Shown in pieces: positions 12,063 through 23,300 of a DNA stretch of 64,000 bases. The DNA lies in assembly GCA_973895155.1 (NCBI GenBank), contig OZ316891.1:7502001-7566000 (forward strand). Reading direction: 5' to 3'. Within the stretch, counting starts at the first letter, position 1, and every line of letters begins with the position of its first letter. Source of the stretch: Marsupella aquatica. Taxonomy: Eukaryota; Marchantiophyta. The notes under the pieces are model-generated. The model was given only the letters and a program-made list of their open reading frames with translations, ran no database searches and was not told the DNA's origin. The translations under genes and the position numbers were made by a program.

Positions 12063-12743
12063 GATCCAAGGTTTTCGAAAAGGCCGGGTTTGCAGGTTGG
12101 CAGGCTAGCGCTCGCATCTGATGGAGCCCAACAAAGTTTTTCTCCAGCCGATCTCCGCACAGAGCCCCTCCAGAGTTCAACAACAGACGCAGACGAAATT
12201 CTGGACTCCTGCCTGACGGGGGTGACACTCAAACCATCAATTTCCTCGAACGATTGCTTAATTGCGGGGCATGCTGGAAGACCGAGCAGACACGGTAGCA
12301 GCCATTAATCATATCATTCGGCAACAGCGAACTTGGACGCCACGTCGATGGGCGATGAAGGATGCTCGAGTTGCTTCCATAGACTCTGTCTGACCCGAAA
12401 CGAATCCTCCACCCGCCTTGTTCTTCTTGACGACGCCGTGTGAGAATTTTCGTCCCCGTGCGAATGTAACGCAACGAAGTATTAAAATGTATAGACAAAG
12501 GAAGGCACATGAACGAAGGTCAGGATTTCAGGATTTTTATTTCATCGTCAAAACCTGAGACCGGAATTAGAAATGACCAGAATTAGAAATTGCAAGTAAA
12601 GATCTAGTAAATGTTTATTAGTAAATCCAGAACCCTGGCTGACACTTGATCTTTGGCACTTGATCTTTGTACCATGATCCACTATAGAGCACTTTTTAAG
12701 CACATATTGCCACTAAAGATGCTACAATTTAAAATATTACCAT

Positions 12744-12889
12744 CATATTTAAAATAAAATAAAAACTTTCTAAAATAATTTGTGAAACTCTACTGAAAAG
12801 TATCAGTCAATCACAACTTTTGAACCCAAGACCTATGAGTTGCTACTCAAGTGAGTTACCACACAACCATGCCTCTTTGGGCTAAATAT
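12744..12889 (-). mobile_element. tRNA-derived SINE, copy 1, with 10-bp target duplication
   Basis: Read on the minus strand the element shows an A-box-like TGTGTGGTAACTCAC, then GGTCTTGGGTTCAAAAGT (B-box-like) and an A/T-rich tail. It splits a unit of the satellite array between two copies of ATATTACCAT (12734-12743 and 12890-12899). Body sequence matches the copies at 27635 and 59240. Confidence 0.75.
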
Positions 12890-14082
12890 ATATTACCATT
12901 GTTGTTCTTGCATTTATAAATATGCCAAAGTTTATCTATTTGTCATATTGTTACTAAAGATGTTTCAATTTACAATATTAGTATTTCTATTGCATCGCCA
13001 AAACCCAAAATTATAAATCATGATTGCGATTGTGGAGGACTAGGAAATGTCCATCGGGAACTTCAGAGCACTGGCTAGCACTTGATCTTTGGCCCTTGAT
13101 CCTTGGCCCTAACAATTTCCATGATAGAGCACTTTTTAACCACATATTGTTACTAAAGATGTTACAATTTAAAATATTATCATTGTTGTTTTTTTATTTA
13201 TAAATATATCACAGTTTATCTATTTGGCATATTGTTACTAAAGATGTTTCAATTTAAAATATTATGATTTCTACTGCATTGCCAAAATCAAAGACCAGAA
13301 TTAGAAATTGCAATTGCGACTGTAGAGGACTAGAAAATGTCCATCAGGAACTTCAGAGCACTGGTTGGCACTTGATCTTTGGCCATTGATCCTTGGCCCT
13401 AACAATTTCCATGATAGAACACTTTTTAACCACATATTGCCACTAAAGATGTTACAATTTAAAATATTATCATTGTTGTTCTTGCATTTATAAATATGTC
13501 ACATTTTATCTATTTGGCATATTGTCACTAAAGATGTTTCAATTTACAATAATATGATTTCTATTGCATCACCAAAACTAGAGACCAGAATTAGAAATCA
13601 CAACTGCGATTGCGATTGTGGAGGACTAGGAAATATCCATCAGGAACTTCAGAGCACTGACTTGCACTTGATCCTTGGTTCTCTCAATTTCCATGATAGA
13701 ACACTCTTTAACCACATATTGCCACTAAAGATGTTGCAATTTAAAATATTATCATTTTTGTTCTTGCATTATAAATATGTCACAGTAAGTTTATCTATTG
13801 CCATATTGTCACTAAAAATGTTTCAATTTATAATAACAGGATTTCTATTGCATCGCCAAAACCAGAGACCAGAATTAAAAATCGCAATTGCGATTGCGAT
13901 TGTGGAGGACTAGGAAATGTCCATCAGAAACTTTAGAGCACTGGCTGGCACTTGATCTTTGGCTCTTAATCCTTGGCCCTCCCAATTTCCATGATAGAGC
14001 GCTTTTTAACCATATATTGCCACTAAAGATGTTACAATTTAAAATATTATCATTATTGTTCTTGCAATCATTTATAAATATG

Positions 14083-14325
14083 TCTGACTTACGCAAGACT
14101 TAGGACAACCTTGGACGACTCGAATGAGTTGTCTTCGGAGGCCTTTTCACGAGGGACCCGCATGAACGTACGTCCAACAATCAAGCATGCTCGGATCTGC
14201 TGGGAATAGCCACAACTGAAGCTGTATAGCTCTTTCAAGACACCCACAAAGATGGTAGTGGGGGAATGGAGCTCTATAGTCATATTATGCCCGCTGGTAA
14301 GACTTATGGTCTTTCTCATTGTTGG
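14083..14325. other. Foreign insert inside the satellite array, exon-like on the minus strand
   Basis: The satellite unit is interrupted within ATATGTC/ACAGTTTATC by about 243 bp of unrelated, GC-richer sequence. On the minus strand it encodes a continuous 75-residue frame starting MRKTISLTSGHN at about 14319 and containing RTFMRVPREKASEDNSFE. Near 14095 the frame reaches TTGC followed by GTAAGT, a good splice donor. It looks like a captured gene fragment. I do not recognise the protein, and no clear target duplication is visible. Confidence 0.45.
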
Positions 14326-14850
14326 TACTCACAGTTTATCTATTTGGCATATTGTCACTAAAGATGTTTCAATTTACAATAACAGGATTTCTATTGCATT
14401 GCCAAAACCAGAGACCAGAATTAGAAATTGCAATAGTGATTGCGATTGTGGAGGACTAGGAAATGTCCATCAGGAACTTCAGAGCACTGTCTGGCACTTG
14501 ATCTTTGGCCCTTAATCCTTGGCCCTCCCAATTTTCATGATAGAGCGCTTTTTAACCACATATTGTCATGCACTAAAGATGTTACAATTTAAAGTATTAT
14601 CATTGTTGTTCTTGCATTTATAAATATGTCACAGTTTATCTATTTGGCATATTTTCACTAAACGATGTTTCAATTTACAAGATTGTCACCTTTTTATTTT
14701 AATTACAAATATGTCATAGTTTACTTATTTGGCACATTGCCACTAAGATGTTTTTGTCACTATTTTTATCGTATTTATAAATATGACTTAGGGTATGTGT
14801 TTGGTTACCTTTGTTACATTGGTGAACTTGTAGTCCATATACAAAACCGT

Positions 14851-15143
14851 TGTTAGGTATTGCTCTTAGTCTTGTGACTCTATAGCTAACCATAGTTAGT
14901 CTAACTCAGATTAAGACTTAGCTAAGGTTAGCGGTAGTGTTGTTGTGTATATAGCCAGGGCTGATGCCAGTCCCTGGTGGATTTTCAGTTCATTGTTTGA
15001 GTTGGGCAAGATAGAAGTAAAGGTCTCTTGCTTTCCTGTGGACGTAGCCTCGGTCATGAGGTGAACCACGTACTCGCCGTGTCGGCTACTTTGTATGGTG
15101 TTCATAGGTGCATGGTGTCTCGGGATAGGGATTATCCCCAACA
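14851..15143. mobile_element. Solo LTR (293 bp), Ty1/copia-like size and ends
   Basis: The segment starts TGTTAGG and ends CCCAACA, near-perfect inverted ends with the TG...CA termini of retroviral-type LTRs. Flanking pentamers are ACCGT (14846-14850) and ACCAT (15144-15148), a 5-bp target duplication with one mismatch. No primer-binding site or internal region follows, so this is a solo LTR. Confidence 0.6.
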
Positions 15144-15246
15144 ACCATGACATATTTGTATATACCAAAAAAATTGTGACAGTATTATCAATTGGAACAT
15201 CTTTAGTGGCAAAGTAAATAAAAGTTGTTCCATGATTAAAGGGCAT

Positions 15247-15590
15247 CGAAAGCTACCATAAAAGGGGTCTAGAGTGAAACCTCTAGACGGGTTCTCTGGT
15301 GGCATATATTAGTTAGGGGTGAAACCTGAACATGGGCATGACGGTACTCACCATTTATTTATGAGCAAAGCTGGTTGGGCATTCAAGCTAGTATACAACA
15401 AACATGGGGGAAAAGGTTAATGCATGGGCTGATAGAACCCAAGACCACAATTAGAAATTGCAACGGAATTGCAATTGTGGATGACTAAGAAGAAGAGTCC
15501 ATGCATGCATTCGGACCTTTAGTAAAGTTCATTTGGACTCAAAAACTCATAGCACTGTCCCTTGTTTCTTGGCCCTCTCAATTTCCATGA
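15247..15590. repeat. Dispersed composite repeat, copy A
   Basis: Begins GAAAGCTACCATAA, contains GAGTGAAACCTCTAGAC, GGCATATATTAGTT, GTACTCACCATTTATTTATG and TTAGAAATTGCAA, and ends in a segment similar to the satellite unit at 12530-14700. A second copy starts at 15936, on the other side of a MITE. Confidence 0.7.
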
Positions 15591-15598
15591 TAAAAAGT

Positions 15599-15923
15599 CT
15601 TGGGGGTTCACTTTCACAAAAGTGACACATCACGTGCGACAAAGTAGAGGCCCATTTAAATGGGTGTGATAAAAGACTTCCAAAGTTTGGTGAACATATA
15701 GGGCATGTTTTATTGATTGGGCAATCTTAAAGAACACATAGGCCTATTTATTTGTAAAAAACATTTTCTTTAAAGTTTTTTGGGGTTTTTCACTAAAAAG
15801 TGACAAAATTTAAAGAAAGAAAGAGTTCTGCAAAAAAATATTTTTCACTTATAAGTTAGGGGGTTCAAACCCTAAATGTCACACGCAATGTATGGCCCTC
15901 AGTATAGTGACCCCCCCCCCAAG
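15599..15923. mobile_element. hAT-like MITE, copy 1, with 8-bp target duplication
   Basis: The 325-bp element has ends CTTGGGGGTTCACT and (complement of the right end) CTTGGGGGGGGGGTCACT. It is flanked on both sides by TAAAAAGT (15591-15598 and 15924-15931), a perfect 8-bp duplication as made by hAT transposases. It has no coding capacity. The interior shares ATCACGTGCGAC and neighbouring sequence with the element at 57455. Confidence 0.8.
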
Positions 15924-15935
15924 TAAAAAGTGATT

Positions 15936-16245
15936 GAAAGCTACCATAAGGGATCTTGAGTGAAGCCTCTAGACCTTGACTCTGGGGGCATATATTGGTT
16001 GGGGGTGTAATGGGAAACAGGAGTGGAACTGGACACGTTGGTACTCACGATCCATTTATGAGAAAAACTCAATGGGTGTTCAGGCTAGTGTAGGAGAGAC
16101 ACATGAAAGAAGGTTACTACATGGGTTAGCGGAACCCAAATATAAATTATTGTGATGACACAATTGTAACTATGGAGGTGTAGGATGGAGGAGAAGAGTC
16201 CGTTAGAAACTCCTGTAAAGTTCATATGTACTAAAAAATTCAGAG
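15936..16245. repeat. Dispersed composite repeat, copy B
   Basis: Direct repeat of 15247-15560, about 75-80% similar: GAAAGCTACCATAAG, GAGTGAAGCCTCTAGACC, GGCATATATTGGTTG, GGTACTCACGATCCATTTAT and AAGAGTCCGTTAG occur in the same order. The GTGAAGCCTCTAGAC box also occurs in the array at 5111-5908 and near 19238. Confidence 0.7.
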
Positions 16246-16249
16246 TTCG

Positions 16250-17640
16250 AACATCCTACAGTTGTCCCTGGCCAGCGAATAGAACCTCCCTAACCCGCGT
16301 GGCCTTGCCATAAGCCGGAATCAGAGCCAACACTAACTGTTCGTCCAGAACAACCCTTCTTTAGGTGCAGCCCATGCTCTCCCACGTTTCTATTTGTCAT
16401 TGACTGACGGCCCTGCCCCAAGTACATGCTATTGGCTCAAATAGTGTAGCTTGTCCCAAGCTTGTCCTAGAATGTTGGGACCATAATGGCCCCGACTCTA
16501 GCAACCAACTTGTGGTTCTCACTCAACTGATAGCCTAGGGGCCAAATCGGGGGGCCAAGTGCACTTGGAACTCAACCTCCACGCCTACTTGGCTTTGTCT
16601 CCCCAATGCAAGCTCCTGTGGGAAGCTAAACGTGGCTTGGCTGCTGTTTTGGTAGAATTTGGCAATAGAGCGAGATAGCCTTTGCAAACCCTGAGAATCC
16701 ATGGAAACCCTAGACCTAGATGAGCTCAGGAGGATGTAGTACTGCTCAAGAGCTTTCCAATGCAACGAACAAGTCCCTCAACAGACTTCCCATTGAGAAG
16801 TTATCGTCACTTCCATTTGACGTCTCCTTTTGGTGTTGTGACTATTGCGGCTCTTGGTTGATATGCTCTCTTCTTTTAGAGATTGTCAAACTAAGTATGC
16901 TCCTCAGAGCAACCTGGATGCCAAACACCCCAAATATCCAGGCCCACAGCAATTTTGTGCTCGCGCCCGTCCACCAAATCCCTAACCAATTATTGGGGCG
17001 CCTCCAAACAACATTTCCCGACCGCCAAATGTTTTTTGCCTTCTCTACCAAAACAAATCAATGTTCGTAGTGCAGCCACATGTCGTGCATCTGTTCACTA
17101 CTTCCTCCCACCATGCATTGTTGTAGGGGACCATCGACATTTGGGTGGGGATGCAGGCTCTCAACTGGTGCAATGGGGAGGCAAGCTTCGGGCCAGCAAA
17201 TGCTACAGGCCAACTATTTGGCCTGAAGAATTCCCCTTTACAGGCATTGGACCAGAAAATGGGTGCGGTTGCTCTCAGATGCAAAATTAGAAATTCAGAT
17301 GTTAGCCTTTCCCGAGGACAAAACTAGAAATTCAGAGACCTTTGATTTGTTGTGTGTTGCTGAGTATGGGTGATGAGTATTTCTTGGCTCAGTTGCTTAT
17401 TTATGTCGAGAACCTTTTTGCACATGAGAAAAGTTTATATTTGTACACCCCGTGGATGATCACCTAAGACAATGAGTCACCTTAGCCAGTTTACATATAT
17501 GGTGAGGTACTTTCAACTAGCTACCGAGTTTACATGGATTAAGGATAAAAGCCAATCTCGAGGATAATTAATGCTAATCCGCATTAATTACCCCGTCAGT
17601 GCTGCCTGCTGCCCACGTCTGGATTTAGGATAAATACATG
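16250..17640. other. Unassigned intergenic stretch
   Basis: GC content is somewhat higher between 16250 and 17290, with open frames on both strands, but none shows a domain I know or has plausible splice partners. It could be a decayed transposon. Confidence 0.3.
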
Positions 17641-17643
17641 GTG

Positions 17644-17889
17644 CGAAGGAATGTTGTCACAAATTGTGGAGAGGCTCAATGGTAGCACAGCTCAGTTAGG
17701 GATCGGGAGGTCCTGGGTTCAAAACCAGTTATGTCAAAAGAATGTTTTTTAACATTCACCCTACCCAAAAAGTGGGGATCATTCACGCTACTTACATTCA
17801 AAAAAAATGTGAAGGGGTGGGCAGTAGGCGCGGGCAGGTGTGTACCCGTGGCTCTTAATGAGCCTCGAGATTGCCTTTCGTCGCGAATT
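17644..17889 (+). mobile_element. Probable SINE of a second family, tRNA-like head
   Basis: GGCTCAATGGTAGCAC (A-box-like) lies about 45 bases before TGGGTTCAAAACC (B-box-like), at 17673-17723. Copies of TACATGGTG flank the region at 17635-17643 and 17890-17898, consistent with a 9-bp target duplication. The 3' part contains an A8 run and a GGGGTGGGCAGTAGGCGCGG stretch. It is not similar to the other SINE family here. Confidence 0.5.
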
Positions 17890-17899
17890 TACATGGTGA

Positions 17900-18900
17900 G
17901 TCTGCCTTTAAATGTCTTGGATGGTTCATAAATAGAGGGATCCCTGTATAAATTTTGATTCTATTTAGGTAGATGATTAGTGAATATGAAGAACAATTCA
18001 CTGTAAAATGCGTCCTCATATTAAATTGCTCTCTGATATTTATTACATTATTACTATTTTTTGTAGAAATACTTATTTTGCCAGTCTTTTCAGTCTAATT
18101 ACTACATTGTATCTTTTCTCCACTGTGATTGAGCAAAGTAACTCTAGTTAGCTTGAAACAATATGACCGTTAACACCCTGCCAAGTTGTCAATGTCCTCT
18201 ACTATTCCTCATCTCAACTGACACCTGGCTCTCCAAACCCTCAACATTGGGTTGGGTCTTGCACTTTGTCTCTTCCCCCCTCCCCCCCTCCTGGTTGGCT
18301 GTCCCGGCTGCTCCCTTGGTTGAGAGTGGGAGAGGGTGCTGAGGTTAGGTTGAGGATGACGTCAACAGGATGTTGACTACTGGATCATTCCAATTTAACT
18401 GGACTTAGTTTGTCTAACCAATGGAAAAAGGTTGCAAGGTAGTAATGAAACAAAAAAAAAGTGGCAGTATTCATTTTGATAGAAATATGTGGCAATGTAC
18501 AGTAGTATATCTCCGAGTATACTTTATGGTATTACATAACACCCGGTGAAAGGGTTTAGGGGTTAAGTAGGCATTGAAACTAGGGTTGAGAGGAATTTAG
18601 GGTTAGTGAGAACAACAAAAAAGTAATCACATAAAGTGTCTCAAATTTGTAGCCCAAAAAGGACAATACAATTATAACAAATTGGGTCCCACTATAGAGT
18701 AATGTACACTTATGATGTCACACCGCCCTTCCCATTGGTGGGCTCTAACATTCTGCGCTTCCAACACGGTACACTACAAACCGAGAGCCAATAGGATGTC
18801 ACTCCCTCCGTCTATTATTAAAAACAAAAAGCATAAAAACAATCTATCTTCTCTAAACTTACGACTGCTGCTACCAAACAGTACATGTCAGTTAGTGTAA
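17900..18900. other. Intergenic, no feature supported
   Basis: AT-rich sequence with scattered short ORFs, and a C-rich patch near 18275-18300. I see nothing that can be called a gene. Confidence 0.35.
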
Positions 18901-18904
18901 ATTT

Positions 18905-19660
18905 GAAATCATTACATGTCACTGGTCGCATCATTCAGTGACTTTGCCATCGTTACATTTCAACAGCTGTATCATTACCTGTGAATTTGGCATCCTTACA
19001 AGTCACCTGTTGAACCATTGCGTGTGACTTTGCCATCCTTACATTGTCACATCATTCAGTGTGACTGTGGCATTGTTCCATGTCACGTGTTACATCATTC
19101 CTTGTGACCTGCATTGTTACATGCCACTCCTCGCCTCAGTCGTGTGATTTTGGCATTGTTACATGTCACTCCTCGTATGGGTGACTTTGGCATCTTACTA
19201 TTAAATCGCAAACAAAAGCAAGAGTTGGGGACTAGGCTTCTAGAATGAAGTCTCTAGACATTGACTCTAGCACCCCACCAAAATTTGCGAATGGAAAGTG
19301 ATGGGTCATCATTCCTATTAATATGCAAAGACTGGGCATTTAGGCTATTGGTTACATGTCACTCGCTGTATGGGTGACTTTGGCATTGTTACATACCTCA
19401 GTCATGTGGCTTTGGCATCGTTGCATGTCACTCATTGTATGGGTGACTTTGGCAACGTTACATGTCACTGGTCACCTCAATCATGTGGCTTTGGCACTGT
19501 TACATGTCACTCGTTGTATGGGTGACTTTGGCAACCGTTACATGTCACTCGTTGTATGGGTGACTTTGGCAACGTTACATGTCACTGGTCGCCTCAATCA
19601 AATGGCTTTGGCATCGTTACATGTCACTCGTTGTATGGGTGACTTTGGCACCGCTATTAT
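18905..19660. repeat. Minisatellite of ~37-bp units in two blocks
   Basis: Units of the type GTTACATGTCACTCGTTGTA + TGGGTGACTTTGGCA repeat from about 18905 to 19195 (diverged) and from 19348 to 19660 (homogeneous, with a higher-order alternation of TGGTCGCCTCAATCATGTGG units). The gap 19196-19347 carries a partial composite repeat with the GAAGTCTCTAGAC box. It ends about 0.7 kb before the P58IPK start. Confidence 0.85.
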
Positions 19661-20337
19661 TACAGTGTAACTCATAATTCTTCAGGGGAACGATCTTCCT
19701 TGCACCGCTCGTTGAAGTTGCCAAACGGGAGAAAGCCCGAATCACGCGACCGGCAGGGGCGATCGAAATTATTTATGTCGATTAGATGTCTAGAGTAGAG
19801 CTGATCTCGAGGATCGACGAGACTCGGCGCAAAAATGTTGCACTGGGTTTTTTTTTTTGAAGAAACAGACATTCAGACCCGCTCGGGGTGAAGCTGGCGG
19901 TGCCGGCGAAGCACATTGATTTGAGGAGAGGAGGACGGTGTGCGTCATAAGTACTTGAATAGGATGGTCAACTAGAAGGACACTGGAAGAGAGAGGGGCC
20001 CCTGCGTAGTCAACGGGAAAAGGCAGCTTGTCTGAAGAGATTTTGGGTTGAGATAGAGACGATGAATCGAATCAATTTGTGAGAGGCACTTCAATTGCTG
20101 CGTAGAACTGGTTAATGACCCTCTTGCGGCAGGACGTATCCTTAGCGAGTTTGAAGCCAGCGTTGTAGGTCTGGTGAGCATAAGGTTAGTGTAATTTGTC
20201 CCTTCGGTCCGCCGTCACACGAGATCGAATTGAGGGGCAGCAGTTTTAAAGGAACAAAGAGTCACGAAGATCACCAGACGAGAGACTGAGATTATTGACG
20301 TAGGATTTAGTTGGGGACTGAATCGAGGATATAGAGA

Positions 20338-23300
20338 ATGCCAGGTCCAAGGAATGCCGCAAAGCAGGGCCGTGGGAGCGACGATGGCATATCTTTGCAG
20401 AAGAGGACATGCAATGCGGCCGGTTTGCAAATTCGGCACCATCAAATTTTGCTCGTAGCAACTCTGCTTTTTCTCGCGGTGAACATCCTCGCATCCGATG
20501 ATGGTAATTATTATCTCCGTGTCTTAACGACACCTACCAATACAAGCAACCCTATCTTAATAATGTGCTGATATCCGTACGTATCATCGGTCACTTTTTC
20601 TCGCTAAGCCCTCTGGGCGGGCATAAGTGTGTGGAAACAATCTGTTATTTCAGATTCTGGGGACTTGGGACTTTCACAAACTGTGATGGAGATACAGTTG
20701 TGGCTCTTTCCTTGGTCTCATTCGTCTCCAGAGAAGATTAATGTTGAAAATAAAACAGCTCCACTCATTATTCATCGCGTACAGTTTCGGCTTCAAATAT
20801 ATTCATGGCTGTGGGACTTACACGTCTGACCTCATCAATCAAGTTGGAATTTGAATGTGCCAAGTTTTGTTCTCTTGGAACCTGCTAAAGGAGGCGCTCC
20901 TGCCTTCCGATTGTGCTAAATTAATGTTCGGTCGATTGGCAAGAAAAGTAGAACTAGGGAACCTGATGGACTACATACAAGAACTTGCATTTTCCTCTGT
21001 CTACGAGGGAGAAGTAGACAAAACGAATACAGGAAAGGATGTCTAGGTCCCTTCTGATGATTTGGAAACTTTTCTTAGCTACAGACCAGTTAGGCATGTT
21101 CATCGATTGTATGTTTGTGGCGTTTGTTAATCCGATTACAGTATAAAGGGCTTCCCATCAAGCCAGCATCTTAGCTTTCCTTATTTTCAACGCTCGAATT
21201 TCACTTCTTTTAATGTTGTCTGTATGGCCTTTCAGCCAATTATCTGAAAGAGGGAGATTCTTCTTTCTCTAAAGGAGATTACACAATTGCTATTCGTCAG
21301 TATAGCAACTTTATCGGTACTGGTTCTCCCCTTCAGCACGCTGAGTTTACACCTAAATATGGGCAATGTTTATGATAATGATAGGATAACCTTGCTTAAT
21401 GCCTCCATTAAAAGTTTAGTTGTCGCTCACAAACAGGATGTTACTTGTGTCGTTACTGGCCGAATTTCATAGTAAATAAAATTTTAAGTATCGGTAGGCT
21501 TGTAGTATACTGATTGTATGGAGATTCATTGTGAATATAGATCCACACCACTAGCCATTGTAGTGGGATCTTTTCTGATGAGCTTGCTCGTTATTTCTTG
21601 ATTGATGAGGTTAATATGTTGTTTTTAACAATTCTCCTTCAGCATCAGTATAGGTAGAGGTTATGTTGATGGAAACATCGTACGTCTTTTGGCAGAACTC
21701 AGTCCTTCCGTAGCTATAGGCTACTCCAAAAGGGCAGCCGTGTTTTTGCAACAGAAGAAATTTAAGGAGGCACTAAGCGATTTCAATAAAGCCCTGGAGG
21801 TTGACCCAAGTTACAATCAAGGTTATCTGAATCGAGGGCACCTTCTACGGCAGAGTTGCAGGTGGACACCTATATCCTATTACCAGTGGTGGTGGTGTAC
21901 TAATCAGGACTCCCCTTGTTTGTTTCACTTGGGACTCATCGGTGGCATTGTATTTTAAGCAAATATCATGAGAATTCAAGTAAAGAGATTTATTCGCTTC
22001 TTCTGAAAATTTTAATCAAGTAAAGAGATGAAAGTGCTCGCCATGTTTCTTGAAAACTTTTGCCCTTGTCTATCATCAAACAATCCGTGCAAGAAAACGG
22101 TTTGGTGCGCAGATTTTCAGGTAGGTTTTAGGCTTGGACATCAATGTGGCGACATGATGACGTTCCACTTTTGATTCACAGGTTTGAGGAGGCAGCAAAA
22201 GATTTCAACAAACTATTAGACAGTAATCCCGAGCACTCAGGGGCCAAGAAGGAGTTGTCTCAGCTAAATCAAGTAAAGGATATTTTTACAGAAGCTGTTC
22301 AAGCATTTGACGCAGGCGATGATGCAAAAGCCGAGGAGTTGTTTGATAAAGTTATTGTTATTTATTCTCCTGAATGCCACAAGGTACGACCTCTTATCTG
22401 AAGTTGTCTTTGCACCTCAACTGTGTACCCTGATTCAAATGTGGAGTAGTGGTTTCACGTTTATAAACGTGTCGTCTCATTTTACTTCTAAAGCCTGTAC
22501 TATCAAGTAAAAGAGGACAGTGAAATGAATTGATCTTACAGTGTCCCTCGAAATTTATGAATTTGTTATCCTAAAGGCTTCTCGACAAGGCATGGTAGCT
22601 CTTACCATATCTTGCAAGCGATTTGTACACTAGGTTTGACGATTGATTTCTATTGTGAACAATTACAGGCGCGGTTATTACGAGCTAGAATTCTTCTCAA
22701 GAGCAAGGATTATAATGCAGTGGCAGTGGAGGCTGGGCTTGCCCTCAAGCATGATGAAACAAACTTGGACGCTTTGTTGTTGAGAGGACAGGCATATTTC
22801 TATCTGGGGGACCATGACCTTGCACTGAGGTAGATATATCTTGGATGCTTTTTGACCTTACAGAACTACTGTCTGAATGCAGTACGGTACTGGGACCAAG
22901 GGTAGTTAGAGAAGGGTGAGTACCGGCAGGCTCCTTATCCATGCGGGAAGACTAATGTAGCAGTTACAGATAAGGGGCCAGTGCACTTTAAATTTGGTGG
23001 TAAGAGTCAATGTGTGTTTTGTGTTTGCATAGTTGTCGGAGTTCATCTAAAATCTGAAGCCTACTTTCATGGCAGGCATTATCAATCGGGCCTTCGTCTT
23101 GATCCAGAGGCCACTGAGCTGAAGAAAGCATACCAAAAGCTTAAGTCCCTCACCAAGAAAACCAAAAGTGTAAGTCGATTCCTATATTTGTTCTTATTGA
23201 ATGCTTCGTCCGATTGTTCCTCTTTTATCCATGGGGAATGTGCTATGAACGGGGTTAGCGGATAAATTCATTGGTTTGGTTGTTTGATCGATAAGCTGTG

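Larger units (their letters stand above)
12530..14700. repeat. ~285-bp tandem satellite array, interrupted
   Basis: Units are marked by TTTCTATTGCATCGCCAAAA (or close variants) at 12984, 13268, 13558, 13842 and 14388, with a partial unit from about 12530. Spacing is 284, 290, 284 and 546 bp, the last enlarged by an insertion. Each unit contains GGAACTTCAGAGCACTG, CCATGATAGAGCACTTTTTA, CACTAAAGATGTTACAATTT and a TTGTTGTTCTTGCATTTATA segment. It begins 0.6 kb upstream of the EI24 start. Confidence 0.9.

Noticed and set aside
14911-15246. 111-residue minus-strand ORF considered as retroelement polyprotein
   Set aside because: It lies almost entirely within the solo LTR and shows no gag or pol motif.
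17680-17730. Functional tRNA gene
   Set aside because: A- and B-box-like motifs are present but no cloverleaf with a complete acceptor stem forms; the flanking duplication favours a SINE.
19356-19670. 104-residue repetitive ORF
   Set aside because: A translation of the 37-bp minisatellite.
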